A stretch of 64,000 nucleotides of DNA from Turritopsis dohrnii. Its lineage: Eukaryota; Cnidaria; Hydrozoa; Anthoathecata; Oceaniidae. Position 1 is the first letter of the stretch; each line of letters opens with the position of its first letter. The position numbers and the translations under genes are program-made. The notes under the pieces are model-generated. The model saw only the letters and a program-made list of their open reading frames with translations. It did no database searches and had not been told where the DNA came from. Shown one piece after another: positions 21,642 through 33,385 of the stretch. Location of the stretch: assembly GCA_027922465.2 (NCBI GenBank), contig BQMF02000181.1, forward strand, positions 682,001 through 746,000. Reading direction: 5' to 3'.

Positions 21642-21914
21642 ATGGAAAACTCTACTCAAAAAAGTTCAGTACTTGGTTTTCAGTTTGAACCAGTACGAAG
21701 ACGAAGTATTGCTAATACTTCATCTTGGAATGACTACGATGAAGATTCTGCTGATGATGAAGTTGAGAAGATGTGCAACAAATTTCGGGTCAAGCTCCAT
21801 ACTGTTGACTCGTGATGTAAATGTAATTGCTGCAAAAAACTGAAGAGAGAAAAAGAAAACCTTTGCTGTCATGAGCTAGAATGTTCAAATTATTTTAATA
21901 TCGGTGGTAAATGA
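21642..21914 (+). pseudogene. P2X7-intracellular-domain-like protein, nonsense-mutated
   Basis: The frame starts MENSTQKSSVLGFQFEPVRR, has an acidic patch (DYDEDSADDE) and reaches HTVDS, then a TGA at 21813-21815. It continues in the same frame as CKCNCCKKLKREKENLCC followed by HELECSNYF, and stops at 21912. Proteins with the P2X purinoceptor 7 intracellular domain have a W directly before CxCxxC, so the TGA sits where TGG is expected. The cysteine arrangement (WCxC...CC.E) and the FEP motif support the match. Such small proteins are numerous in cnidarian and fish genomes and often look mobile. A donor-like GTAAAT at 21907 means the C-terminus could be spliced. Confidence 0.55.
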
Positions 21915-22403
21915 CTTCTTTCTTTTATTTAAATAATGACAATTCTGTCCGTTTAGACCTTTTTCACTTTTAGTTTTGATAATCATAATCGGTGCTTCTA
22001 GATCTTCAATGCATCACAAATCATGAAAACTTTCATGCAATAGTACTCTTGAAAGATAATAGAATTCTATAATAGAATGAACTTGATAGAATTGCTAGGA
22101 AAAGTTTTATGTTTATTTTCGTAAAGATGTATTTTCACTCAGTGAAAGTCATTGAATATGGCTATTTTTTTTAGAAACAGATCTGGCAAAACCTTAATTA
22201 TTCTGTTTTAAGAGACATTTCACTTTCACAAAATTAAGATGCACTCTTAATCGAATCGCTTCGTAACGTTTTTAGTAATCTTTATGGACTTCATTTTGAT
22301 AATGTTTTCAGGTTCTGGGGCAATTGGCTGTCACATGACCTAATTCGCCCAGTCAACGGCAGAGGCCCTATGACCTACCGAGGTTAAACCCCAGAGAATT
22401 TAA

Positions 22404-22505
22404 ACTAAAGGCTGGTTTCTACTTCAATCGCGCACAACTAAATCAAAAACTAGTTTGCTCATACACGCAACCACAGCGAACCATGTGGAAACCAGCCTTT
22501 AGTTT
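22404..22505. mobile_element. Short hairpin MITE
   Basis: The ends AAACTAAAGGCTGGTTTC and GGAAACCAGCCTTTAGTTT are almost perfect complements about 100 bases apart. The first bases of the repeat (AGGCTGGTTTC) are the same as the terminal repeat of the Harbinger element at 4730-5638, so it is probably a small relative. Confidence 0.75.
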
Positions 22506-23740
22506 AGTCTTTCTAGCTAAATATTGCCGAAGTAACTGCTCAACGACTGAGTGAAAATGATTATTGTGTTCAGTATATCTGATCTTCTTTTAAGAATTCT
22601 AAGAATTAAATATCGTTTTTTAGATTCTCTTTGAACTAACGCAACTTTTTTAATAATAAAACGTCTTCAAAGATAACACGTTCTCAATGATAAAACGTTT
22701 TATCATTTGTTATCAAAATCCCCTGGACAGTCACATTAATGATTTTTAGGGTGTGGCTAATCTGGTCGGTAAAATAAACTCAGGGCAGAAACAAGCTGGC
22801 AATACCCAGTTTTGTTTCTTTAGGTGCATATTTTCATAATAACAAAAAAGTTTGCATTTAGCATTAAAAGGACACAGACTCTCATATACCAACAATTGGC
22901 CCCTGACTATTTGCTTTTTTTCATTTTTTTCGCAAATAAGGCCTCTAAAAAATTTTCATGAGTATTTAATTTCACGAAAATGGCCAAAATTAATGAAAAC
23001 TGTGAAAATTAGTACCATTAAAGGGACCCTAACATGCCAAAATAATATTTCTTTATTTACTTCCTCAGCACTTCTTGTTTTAAAATATTTCATCCACTTT
23101 TAATTTTTTATTTTCATGTTTCTTAGAAACTTCTTTTTCTTTTCACCATCACACATTTCTTTTGTGTAAACAACTGAAAGATTAATTCTACTAGAGCCAG
23201 TCCTAATTAAGCTTGTGACGTAATGTGATGTCTTCTCCAATTTAATCATTCACAAAAAAAGAAGAAAGCGTGAGCGTTTATGTTTTGTATGTATTAAAAG
23301 GTTTTTTTTTAAAAAGGTTTTTTATATTTCTGCATAAGCAAGAAATCTATTAAAACCGTCCGTGTTCTTGGTTCATTTTATTTTTCTTACTGTCCAAACC
23401 TAGCGTGATTACTATGCGTCCGCGGCGCTTGTTTATGTCTAATATGGCACCTCGTCAAAATGTCAATTCCCATGAAAGAAAATGGCATACATCCATAATT
23501 CAAAATCGTATACATATCTCAAAATATCTTTTGAATCGTTGTCAGATGAATTATCCAAATTTCCAGAAACGTTAGAAAGTATTATAATGTTTTTATGTTA
23601 CTATTTCTTCGTGTTTTGAATTATTACAAGTGGGTATTCTTTAAGTACAAAGTATGAACGAAAAATGCAGAAATCTTTATGCCTGTTAAGGCTCTTGTTT
23701 AATATATATTTTCATCGATCGTTTAAAATATCTAAACATC
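22506..23740. other. Intergenic, nothing firm
   Basis: AT-rich sequence with short frames only. A word family AATCAAATATC/AATTTTC recurs, but no structure could be supported. Confidence 0.35.
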
Positions 23741-23875
23741 ATGTCAGAAATTATTGAACCTTACCGATTCGAGCCAAGAAAGTCTGAATCTGATGATGAG
23801 AATTCAGAAAGTGATACAAATTCAGACAGTTATTCCGATGGTGTGGAAGACGAGGAAGAGAATGAAAATGAATGA
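23741..23875 (+). pseudogene. P2X7-intracellular-like N-terminal fragment
   Basis: This is a 44-codon frame starting MSEIIEPYRFEPRKSES with a strongly acidic, serine-rich tail. The PYRFEP word matches the conserved N-terminal FEP motif of P2X7-intracellular-type proteins and resembles FQFEPVRR in the 21642 frame. The cysteine-rich part is not visible downstream before the THAP remnant on the other strand. It could be a first exon or a decayed copy. Confidence 0.4.
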
Positions 23876-24129
23876 AGGTTAAAAATTTTTTTCAACAAAA
23901 ATATTTACAGATTAGCTATATCAAACAACTTGATATTATATATAAGTAGTATAAATCTTTCAAGCTTATGTTCAGATCGGTTGTGCATAACTCACTTGGA
24001 AGACTTCTAGATGGTATGTTTGCAGAAGGCAGTGTTATGGGTTGCACTGGTTTCTTTGCATGATCGAGAAGGTGCGCATATAGATTTTAGTGACAAAAAT
24101 ATAAAGAACAAAAAAATCGAACTTGAAAT

Positions 24130-24506
24130 TTAATTTGTCATTAAATTAAAGCGCGTATGTTTTTTTCTGCTTTCCAACAATTCTTCTTTGTTTCGTCGTT
24201 CTTCTTGTTGCAGCGACATAAAAGCACGTTTCGGAGGCCTGGTACACTTTCTTCCTAAAGCAGCTCTTTCAGCAGATTCATCAATCATCAGCCTGAGATA
24301 GGTGTGGTCTTTTTTTTCCAGAACTTTTCGCAATACATCTTTTTTAGTTGCCAAAGAAAGACCTGGTCTTCTTTAGGCAAATTTGCTCTCTCTATTGCGG
24401 CGAGCCATTGCTTTTTAATGACAGGATTCTTTGGCAAACGATGATACAATACACTTTTGTTATTGCAACGCTGATTAGTACATCCAAAAGCAGCACAGTG
24501 AACCAT
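24130..24506 (-). pseudogene. THAP-domain protein remnant
   Basis: The minus frame from 24506 begins MVHCAAFGCTNQRCNN and has FHRLP-like YHRLPKNPVIKKQWL, the first half of a THAP finger (C-x4-C, then the LP and KKW positions). The second half with CxxHF is missing: after PKEDQVF the frame shifts into a basic region (KKRAFMSLQQEERRNKEEL in the neighbouring frame to 24130). So the zinc site is incomplete. Together with the P2X7-like pieces upstream it recalls the THAP-bearing element at 385-4478. Confidence 0.55.
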
Positions 24507-24509
24507 GAC

Positions 24510-25554
24510 TGTAATATCAAATACAGTGATTTAATCAGATAAAATTAACCAGGAAAATCGGTGTAATGCAGAAGCACGAGAAAATCGGATACTTACTTTC
24601 TGTTCAATTTCTTCTTCTTCTTTTTCTTCTTTATGAGTTTAAATGAATTATTAATAATAATGTTTTGCACTGATCTCTTCAACACTTATGTTCATAAGGC
24701 ATCATTTGTGATGAATATTATTCACTCACATGAATAGAAGAAAAAAACTTCATTAAAATGTTCATTATATTAAAACTTTCGAAACTTGTTTTTCATGAGT
24801 TTCTATATCCTTCTATTTTCAACATTTTATATTTTTAAAGTTTTTTTCTCGGAAAAGCAAGCAATCATATTACGTCACAGTATCACACGAACCAAAAGAG
24901 TCTGGCATCTAGCAAAAAACAGGGTCAAAACATTTTTGTAATGGCGGACGAAGCACGACTATGTTTTTAAAGAATATTATCTTTGGCAAATTACTTAGAC
25001 AACTGGGAATAATTTTTTTCGAGTTCCACATGGTAAAAGCCAGTAATACTGAAGAAATAATTTTTTACATTAGGGTAGATGTTGTAAAAAAGGGGCGGCA
25101 CTCAACATGTTAAAGAAAACATTTGATTGCATTTACATAGTTATAACAGTTAATTACTCACTTTTCTATCTGGTAACAACAGTGGCCAATGATGATATAA
25201 CAGTGAAGATGAACCTGAACCTGAAGATGTTGACAATAGTTTGGACAACTTTTCTGATACTTTATCGAATACTTAGTTGCGAAAATAGATGTTTTTTTTA
25301 GTAGACTTTTGTATCTATTTTACTGTACCCTTTTAACTTGTTCTGATTTCATTTTCAGACATAAGGCTAATAGACAAAATTAATCAGCGTAAAAAATGCT
25401 AAAAAATGATATAATAATATGACACCATTTTTCATGGATTGGCGTGAGACTCACAGATTTTTACAAGATTATTTGCCTCAAGTCCGAAATATAAAATACA
25501 CCTATATCTCATGGATAAAAATTTAACTCAAGTCCCCAAGTCATTAAAATACTG
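24510..25554. other. Intergenic, acidic frame fragment near 25200-25290
   Basis: A frame near 25205-25280 encodes an acidic stretch (EDEPEPEDVDNSLDNF) without a start. It may be another eroded N-terminal piece of the P2X7-like type, but there is not enough to call it. Nothing else was recognised. Confidence 0.3.
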
Positions 25555-25845
25555 AGTTGGCGTCCGGCGAGGTCAGCCTTGCTCAATAGAGGGGAAGGCT
25601 TCTTCAGCTTTGTTAGGCAACCTCCCTAGAGATAGTGTCTCGATAAAAACACCTGGTGGGCAAGCCATAATTTGTCTTTAGGGGCAGGTAGAGATTCTGC
25701 CCGGTCTAGTACCCCTACTTCGTATTAGTGTAGATGTGCTGCTTGCAGTGCTATTTCTACTCTAGGATGATGAACACCAGTCTCCTTATCTTGTAGCTCC
25801 CTGCCTAGTAGCGGCTTCGGCCTTGCAGGGAGCGACATATTTTAA
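25555..25845 (+). repeat. GC-richer repeat with terminal hairpin
   Basis: This ~290-base island is clearly less AT-rich than its surroundings and ends in a stem-loop: GCTCCCTGC and GCAGGGAGC pair across about 21 bases (about 25796-25834). Its composition and 3' hairpin suggest a SINE or the 3' end of a LINE or Helitron. I could not identify internal A/B boxes or a CTRR end with confidence. Confidence 0.4.
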
Positions 25846-26334
25846 AAAAAACTAAAAAAAAACTGTGAAGCTTTTATTGAATTAGTCCATTTTATCTGCC
25901 ATGACTCTCTACGGTTATAACAAAGTTTATTTCCCGATGAAACTTTATCAGGGGCTAATAAAGAATGATTTTGACATTGATAACCACTTTTGGGCGTAAA
26001 AACTCAGCGCCCCCCAAAAACTGTTCACTTGCAAACAACTGATCACAAAACATAACAACATAACAACAGCATAACAACAAAACAGCAGCAACAAACAATG
26101 TTATTGTTATGTCAGAAAATTCACAACCTACCAAGTAAATATTCTGTATTACCCCTTGTTTATTTAAAAACAAAACCTTTTACTCTTGGCTTAGTTCTTC
26201 AAAATTTGAAGAAAGAAGACAATGAACAATTTTTACATCTTCAGAGGAGTACTGCTTTTCTAGCGATATATTAGCATCAGTTTCAATAATGGTCGTAAAA
26301 TTAAATTGTGCCATTATGTGGTGTATTGTCAAAA

Positions 26335-28104
26335 CGAATATTAAAATCATTAACAATACTAACTTACTTACTTACTCACTTACTTACTTTTGATACTTGT
26401 GACGGGTTTATTGATTCCTCAAATATCCAACTCGTTGAATAATTTTCATATGTATGATACTGTTTGTTTCCACTCTTCTGATAGCAGTATATCCAGGGAG
26501 GAGTGGTTCATCTGCAATGGTAGATAAGAACATATCAAGTTCTTTTTTGAAATTATCTTTTGTGCATCCCGTTAAGTTTCTGAGATGCTTTGGGAGAGCG
26601 TTGAAAAGCTTTGGACCTTGTATTTGAAAACTTCCATAAACTATCTTTTGATAGGGACCTCATTGGCATAGGTGTATATCGCATTTTCTTCTTTGTCTTG
26701 CATTCTTGTAACATTCTATCCCACCTCCTGCTCCTTCAATATTCGGAACAAGATTCTCTAGTCTACACCAGGTATAGATAATAATGTAATGCTCTCTTCT
26801 CCTTTGTAACGAGTACAGCTCTAATTTCCTCAGTCTTTCCCAATAACTCATGTTGCTAAGATTCTTAACTTTTTTGTGTAGGATCTTTGGGCATTTTCGA
26901 TAGCTTGTATTAGTCCTGCTTCTTGGGGTGACCATAGCTGAGAGCAGTAGTCTAAACGTGGAATCACTAGCTACTAGCGACTTCCACAATGTATGCATGA
27001 GGTTTTCATCTCTTGTGTCAAAAGTTCTCATTATCCATCCAACAAGTTCTCTGGCTCTTTTGACAAGGTTATTGATGTGCTGCTTGAAAGTGGCACCATC
27101 TGATAAAATGACCCAAAGGTCTTCTACTGTTGATTTTGTTTTTATTACTTTATGATTGTCTGCAAAATATGGACTCGAACGTTGTCTTCCATAGTGCATT
27201 TGTTCCAATTTCTTCCCATTTAACTTCATCTTGTTTTCATTTGACCAACTGTAGATTTCGTTTAGATTGTTTTGTAACCTGAAGGCATCCATGATACTGT
27301 TTATCCCTTTCTTAACTCTGGTATCATCAGCAAAGCAAGATAATTCCGTATATCTGATACCCTTGTCAATATCTTCAATCATAATGATAAAAAGCAAGGG
27401 ACCAAGTACCGATCCTTGTGGTACACCGGATAGTATTTCCGTAAAGTAGGATTCATATCCATCGACTTGAACAATCTCTCTCCTGTTTTTCAAGAATGAT
27501 TCGTTCCATGCAAAAAGTGTACCACTTATTCCGATGGATTTTAATTAGTTGAATGTTGTGGTCTACTTTATCAAAAGCTTTACTAAAGTCGAGATATAAT
27601 AACATCTACGTCTTGACCTTTTTCAAGCTGCTCCAAGATACTGTCATAGTGCCCAAAAAGTTGGCTTAGGCATGAACGGCCTTGTCTAACACCGTGCTGT
27701 GTGGAGTCATTTTCGTTCATAAATTTTACAGTGTTTTTCCTGACAATCTTCTCGAATATCTTTGTTATGTGTGATGTCAATGATACTGGTCTATAATCTG
27801 ATGGATCTCTTCCTTTAAAAATGGGAGTAATCTTGCTTCTTTTGTGAATGTCAATTGTCTTTCCACATGGTTGAGACAATTTCTCGAAAACACTGTTAGC
27901 GTCTTAGCAAGCTCCTCTTTGCAGTTTTTTAGGAGAATGGCTGGGAAATCATCTGGTCCAGGGGCTGAATTTGGTGATAAAGTTGCAATTGCCTCAATCA
28001 TATCTTCTTTTCCAAACTCGATGTTCATCTCTGGTAGCACCAGATAGACTGGTTTCTTTATCCCAGTCAACATGGGAAAGGTGGGAAATCTCCCGCCATT
28101 CAAA
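26335..28104 (-). mobile_element. Decayed LINE (jockey/CR1-like non-LTR retrotransposon), 5' truncated
   Basis: Minus-strand frames give successive blocks of a non-LTR reverse transcriptase: APGPDDFPAILLKNC (28100-27777), DYRPVSLTSHITKIFEKIV and QHGVRQGRSCLSQL (27879-27583), then GVPQGSVLGPLLF, the catalytic CFADDTR, and the C-terminal thumb region (27493-26660). At least two frameshifts separate them. The 3' side ends in an ACTT-type microsatellite at about 26355-26390, the kind of tail found in CR1/L2-like LINEs. The endonuclease part is absent, so it is a dead 5'-truncated copy. Confidence 0.8.
26660..27493 (-). pseudogene. LINE reverse transcriptase C-terminal fragment
   Basis: The 277-codon frame includes the palm motifs GVPQGSVLGPLLF (fingers/palm region 4) and FADDTR (YxDD equivalent, with F for Y), followed by a hydrophilic region ending KNARQRRKCDIHLCQ. 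Upstream blocks lie in other frames (27583-28103). It is catalytically complete in motif terms but lacks the earlier palm aspartate region in frame. Confidence 0.78.
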
Positions 28105-29175
28105 AGTTACAATCGGTGCAAAAATTATAATACTTAATTTTCGGAAGCATTAGGAAAGAAATAATTCAAATGACAATTAACAAATGGTTAATGCCACACT
28201 TGTCGCACTTTTATTTCGAGCCATATAGTTGATGCCGGGAAAAATGGCACATTTTTCAAAACTTTTTATTTATTGCATTATGTTTACGGTTAAACAATTC
28301 TAAACCGTGTTAATGTGAAAGACATATGTTACAACAAAACACTGCATGCTTCCATGCATCTATTTTGTAGATTTTGAAAATTTTGTTTTTTCATCCAGAA
28401 GATTGGGGAAAAAATCCACAGTAAAGGGAAAAAAAACCATGCATTGTATTTTATATCTTTTCTAAGATGCCACCTTTATTTATCTTTTTCAGAAACTATA
28501 GTCCAAGAGAATGATAAAGACCACACCACGCCACAGAAATACTTTGTAGGCAAAACATCTTGTAAAACTATATAAAGGTCAGTTTTCACACCACAGAAAT
28601 TCTTCGTAAGCAAACATCTTGTATTCTGATTATAACTGTCTTTTTTCTCTCCTTTATATCATCAAATGTGGGAACATGCTCTCATTCGAATGCTCTTTCT
28701 TGGGAGGGCGCATTAACATGAGAAAACTTTGTGGTATTTCCTCCATAGCCTAATTTTTTAGAGCGGAAAAAAGCCGCATGAATTTGGTAATACTTATTGG
28801 ATGATTTCAAGATGGTGCTGATAGCTACGTGAAGCGCGGCTTCTATTGATATACTGTACCACACGGGTTGTAATGGCAAAAGGAAGTTGAGTCTACATGA
28901 AGTTGATATTGCAAACAAATAGATGGTGAATTTTGAAGTATGAAATATGAAAAATAGTAGGAATGATTTTAAACATTAATTGAAAAAAATATTTAAATAG
29001 TTGATAAAGCATAATATTAGTTTTTCATATATCTCACTAGAAAAAACATATATATAAAATCAATATCAATGTGAGAAGTCTTCTCATAATAAGGTTCTTT
29101 TCAACCAAGCACGAAATCACTGCAAATCTGTCATTAATAATGCAAAATCTACATACCAACAAGAAACTCGTAATC
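28105..29175. other. Intergenic, no recognised gene
   Basis: A word group (CCACAGAAAT...AACATCTTGTA) is duplicated at about 28533-28570 and 28590-28625. Short shadow frames only. Confidence 0.4.
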
Positions 29176-29345
29176 GTATATAAAATTAGATCGTAGTCAA
29201 AATCGACATGGCGAGGAAGCGGTCGTGATGTTGAGGCGCAGAGGGAGGAGGCAATCGTAGTGTCGTGGTGGCATAACGTCGAGGAGGCGACCGAAATGTC
29301 GAGGAGGCGATCGCAATATTGAGGAGGCGACCGAGATGTCGAGGC
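29176..29345 (+). repeat. G-rich repeat, inverted partner at 31600-31838
   Basis: It contains several copies of GAGGAGGCGACCGA-type units (GTCGAGGAGGCGA) about 20 bases long, and the outer part (GATCGTAGTCAAAATCGACATGG) has an exact-looking reverse complement at about 31800-31825. The two blocks face each other across about 2.2 kb and contrast sharply with the AT-rich surroundings. Confidence 0.75.
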
Positions 29346-30221
29346 CGCGGTCTCAGGTTCGGGGGTTTGGGGGCTTGGTTACACTGACCATACTACAAAA
29401 ATGATACTTTCCAATAAATTACATTTAGCAAAATAATCCAGTGAAGAAGGAACTTGGTTGTATGCTAGCAACAAAATAATTGAAAATTTAATGAAGAATT
29501 TTTTCAGTGAGTGAGTACAGGTTTTTCGCGTCGGAAAAAAAACGATAATGGCAGAAAAATCAAAACAAAGTTTACTACTACTATGTATACTACTATGTGT
29601 ACTACTCCATGTAAAAATTTTGAGTCTTTTTTTTTATTTTACTCATAGAACTAGCTAAGTTTTTTTTCTTTGAAAATATTAACGGAAAACGTTTCCTTTT
29701 TGTATCTTTTTTCTTACTACTGAAACTGAAACTCTTGGACAGTTCTTGTATACATAGCTAGCAGATTCTGTGTCTGTGTGTGCTGTTCTGTTATAATATA
29801 GAAAGGAAACCTATCCTTTCTCTTTTGATGAGGTAAGAAAAAAAAAGGAGATCAGGAGAAATATTCCGTTATTTGATCTAGCAAGTGTTGCTCTGAATGA
29901 TGCAGTGACCTTTATTTGGTTGTTTATTTAGTTCTTGCAATATTTTGATATTATGGTATTTCATATATATAGTCCATTTTCATTTCCACAAGCTTTGGGT
30001 GATATCAAGTCAAGTGTTTTTACTTTACAATGTATTTGTTGTATGTATAGCCTTTTTTAATTACGGATTATATGTATATATAGTGTTGTCGTGAAACATT
30101 GAAAAAGATCTGATTGAAAAGACCATAAAATATTTACAAGATGCTGTGAAAACGTTGGTGTGGCAAGGTATATGTTTAATTACCCATTGTGAGGGCCTGG
30201 CCATGGCAGCTTCATTGCTGG

Positions 30222-30690
30222 TAAAAGTTGTCATAACCAGTGAATAGAGAGACTCTGAAAAGACTTGTTCATGGGGTGTGCAAGCATTTATCATTGTGTA
30301 TTTGTCTACTTAGAGGAGAATGGATTTTTAGATATATCCAACACAATTCATTTAACCGTACTGCAATACATGTGTCACGCATTAATAAATACCTTGGTTG
30401 GGATAACCACCCTTTATCAACCGAAAAAGGTAGAACTCCAATTCAAATGTGGTTTGAAGGTCAGCTTGCATATAATCCCATACAAGCAACTCATGACTCT
30501 GAAGGACAGTACAATGACTATGGTATATGTTGAAATTAACCTGCCACTATTGACATCAGAAAACGCAGATGATGTAATACAGTTTCTACATGATAACATC
30601 AATCCATTAGAACAGTTTTCCAATTTCGGAATAGAACTTTATGTTGATACTTTAACAAAAGTGCTCAATCATATAAACAGGTTTTGAATA
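30222..30690 (+). pseudogene. Integrase-core-domain protein remnant
   Basis: Reading across two frames and two TGA stops gives the C-terminal part of an integrase-core protein: NQ*IERL*KDLF at 30230-30270, then LEENGFLDISNTIHL, then (shifted frame) RINKYLGWDNHPLSTEKGRTPIQMW, and finally NINPLEQFSNFGIELYV. The NNHPLSTE..TP.QLW block is a hallmark of rve-type integrase proteins found as multicopy genes in cnidarians and fish. The two stops fall at expected R (CGA to TGA) and W (TGG to TGA) codons, a C-to-T decay pattern. The catalytic DDE part is not present upstream. It lies between the inverted G-rich repeats. Confidence 0.65.
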
Positions 30691-31599
30691 CAAGCTGATA
30701 CATACAACTTTTTCTCACCTTGATGCAGTAATTTTCATATGTTGTAGTTCACTTGACTGTTCGAACTGAATTATTTGAAGGTGCATGATGTTGATCTCAT
30801 GAACAATAACGTACTTGACCTATTTCACGCTGCTCTCTTCCTTCTTTAGTGCCCTCTCCTAATTACCACACATTCAAAAAATTCCCATTAAATGGCTCTT
30901 GTGTATGTACCAATGAAGAGGGCATTAAATTTGAATTTGTTTATGTTTTAAACTTTAGATATTTGCTATCAGTAGCATTTTGGTAGTGTCTCACTTGTTT
31001 TAAATGAAGTTGGTTCTATTTTTCTCAGCTGTGTCATTTTTTCTGAGATTCTAGTAAATTTTTCAGCCTTGGTACTCTAGAACTTCTCTTTTCAAATTTA
31101 ATCAGAAGGCCAGAAGCACTGGGAATGTGGCTGTATATATTTTTCATTACTCAAAACTGCATGCTTACATTTACATGTTGTTGTTTTTTTGCTGCTCAGA
31201 AACACCATAATTTATAAACTGCATGTAAAGATGCTTTGAGTGCTTCAAGAACTCGTGTTTGATTTCCTTTTCATGCTTATATTTCCTCAAAAGTTGTTTT
31301 TATATAAACTTTAATCTATGCTTCAATAGAAGTTACCGGGCTATTATGAAAGAAGTTCTCCGTGAAATTTTCCTAGATTATTGAGTGATAAAAAGGCTTC
31401 GAAAAGGCTTCTTTCTTGTAAAGGTTCTGTTAAGGAGACTAGTTTGTATTATATGAAAGAAAGCACTGTCTCTGTTACAATACAGTGGTTATTATGTTCC
31501 CCAATATATCAGTAATTAAAATGAGGGCTGCTGTTGAAATACTTTTGCAATTAACAAAATACAAGTATTTCTCTGGGCAATTAACATCGTTCATCTGAT
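30691..31599. other. Intergenic, nothing recognised
   Basis: AT-rich sequence with no frame above background and no inverted structure I could support. Confidence 0.35.
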
Positions 31600-31838
31600 A
31601 TCCATCGCCCAACATTGCGATCGCCTGCTCGACATTTTGGTCGCCTCCTCGACATTTTGGTCGCCTCCTCGACATTTCGGTCACCTCGTCGACATTGCGA
31701 TCGCCTCCTCGACGTCATGACACCACGACACTACGATCACCTCCTCGATATCACGATCGCCTCCTCCCTCTGCGCCTCAACATCACGACCGCTTCCTCGC
31801 CATGTCGATTTTGACTACGATCTAATTTTATAATCGTA
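31600..31838 (-). repeat. G/C-strand repeat, inverted partner of 29176-29345
   Basis: On the plus strand this reads as TCGCCTCCTCGACATTTTGG-type units, about seven imperfect copies. The distal end (CCATGTCGATTTTGACTACGATC) is the complement of the start of the left block. A LINE begins directly beyond it at about 31840. Confidence 0.75.
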
Positions 31839-31853
31839 TCATTTCACAAAAAA

Positions 31854-33092
31854 TTGGCTCTCAAGATTTCTGGCACATCATTAAAAGTGTCACCAGCAAT
31901 AAAAGGTCATCCATTCCTCCCATTTTCAATGGTTCAGAGGTTTTATCATCATCTAAAGATAAAGTTGAACTCTTCTCTAATATTTTCAGTACTAACTCTA
32001 CTCTTGATGACTCTTGGTCATGCTGTTCCTGAATTTCCCTTGAGGACTAATAAAGTACTGGATAGCTGCTTTATCACACCAGCTAAAATATCTTCCATCA
32101 TTTCAAATCTTGGTGCTTCTAAGGCTACTGGCCCTGATGGATTTCCTGGCGTCCTGTTTCAAAAGTGTGCACCTGAATTATCTCCTGTACTTTCTCGCCT
32201 ATATAACAAGTGCATAGCTGAATCTTGCTTTCCTTCATCTTGGAAGTTTGCCTCTGTAATTCCAGTCTTTAAAAATTGTGGTGATCGATCTAATCCACGA
32301 AATTACAGACCAATTAGTCTCCTACCAGTTATGAGTAAAATTTTTGAGGCCTTTATCAATAATGCTCTTGTTAATCACCATGAATCTAATAATCTCTTCT
32401 CAGATTCTCAATATGGCTTTCACTCCCAACGCTCAACTGCTGACCTCCTTACAGTGATAACTGATAGAATCTACACTGCATTAGATAAATCTGGGGAGGC
32501 AAGAGCTGTTGCTCTTGACATATCCAAGGCATTTGATAAAGTATGGCATACTGGTCTTTTGAAAAAGCTTGCTGCATATGGAGTTAAGTGTCTCCTTTAT
32601 GAGATCATTTGTTCCTTCCTTGGCAATCGTAGGCTTAAGGTTGTTTTAGACGGGCAATCATCATCGACACATTCCATCAATGCAGGAGTTCCCCAAGGTT
32701 CTGTCCTTGGGCCAACCTTTTTTCTTCTTTTCATCAATGATCTGCCTGATGACATTATTTCCAAGCTTACCATCTATGCTGATGATTCAACCATCTATTC
32801 CTGTATTCCAAAATCAGATTTGTTCAGCCAGGTAGAAATGGCAGGCGAAATTGAGTTTGATCCGCAATCTATAGTTGAGTGGAGAGCGAAATGGCTGGTC
32901 ACATTCAATTCCACAAAAACCAAATGTCTTTCTGTAAATCATAATAAAGATCCCTTTTTACCATCAGTTTCCATGAATGGCACCCAGTTGGAAGAAAACA
33001 ACTCCTTTCGTCTCCTCGGCATCACTTTTTCACAGGACTTCACAGGACCTGGCGCTCCTACATTGAGGCAATCGCTAAGTCAGCCTCGATGA
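31854..33092 (+). pseudogene. LINE reverse transcriptase
   Basis: This frame of about 412 codons has all palm motifs of a jockey/CR1/RTE-like reverse transcriptase, with both catalytic blocks (ALDISKAFDKV and YADD). The start is not a natural N-terminus because the endonuclease domain is absent. The last 18 codons are out of frame after a small indel near 33040; the correct continuation is in the frame that opens at 33089. Confidence 0.85.
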
Positions 33093-33385
33093 AAGTGGGC
33101 TCCCTTCTTCGTGCAAGAGCATACCTCAGCCCTGATTCCATTCTTTACCTCTATAAATCTACTATTCGACCTTGTATTGAGTATTGTTGCCATATCTGGG
33201 GTGGTGCACCCTCTGATTCTCTAAATCTTTTAGATTGCATCCAGAAAAGAATCTGTAATGCTATTGGTGATGAACTTGCAAATAAACTTGACACACTCTC
33301 CCATCGCAGATGTGGTGTCTCTTTGCCTCTTTTATAAATACTTTTACAGAAAATGTTCAACTGAGCTCTCTTCTCTCATCCCTAC

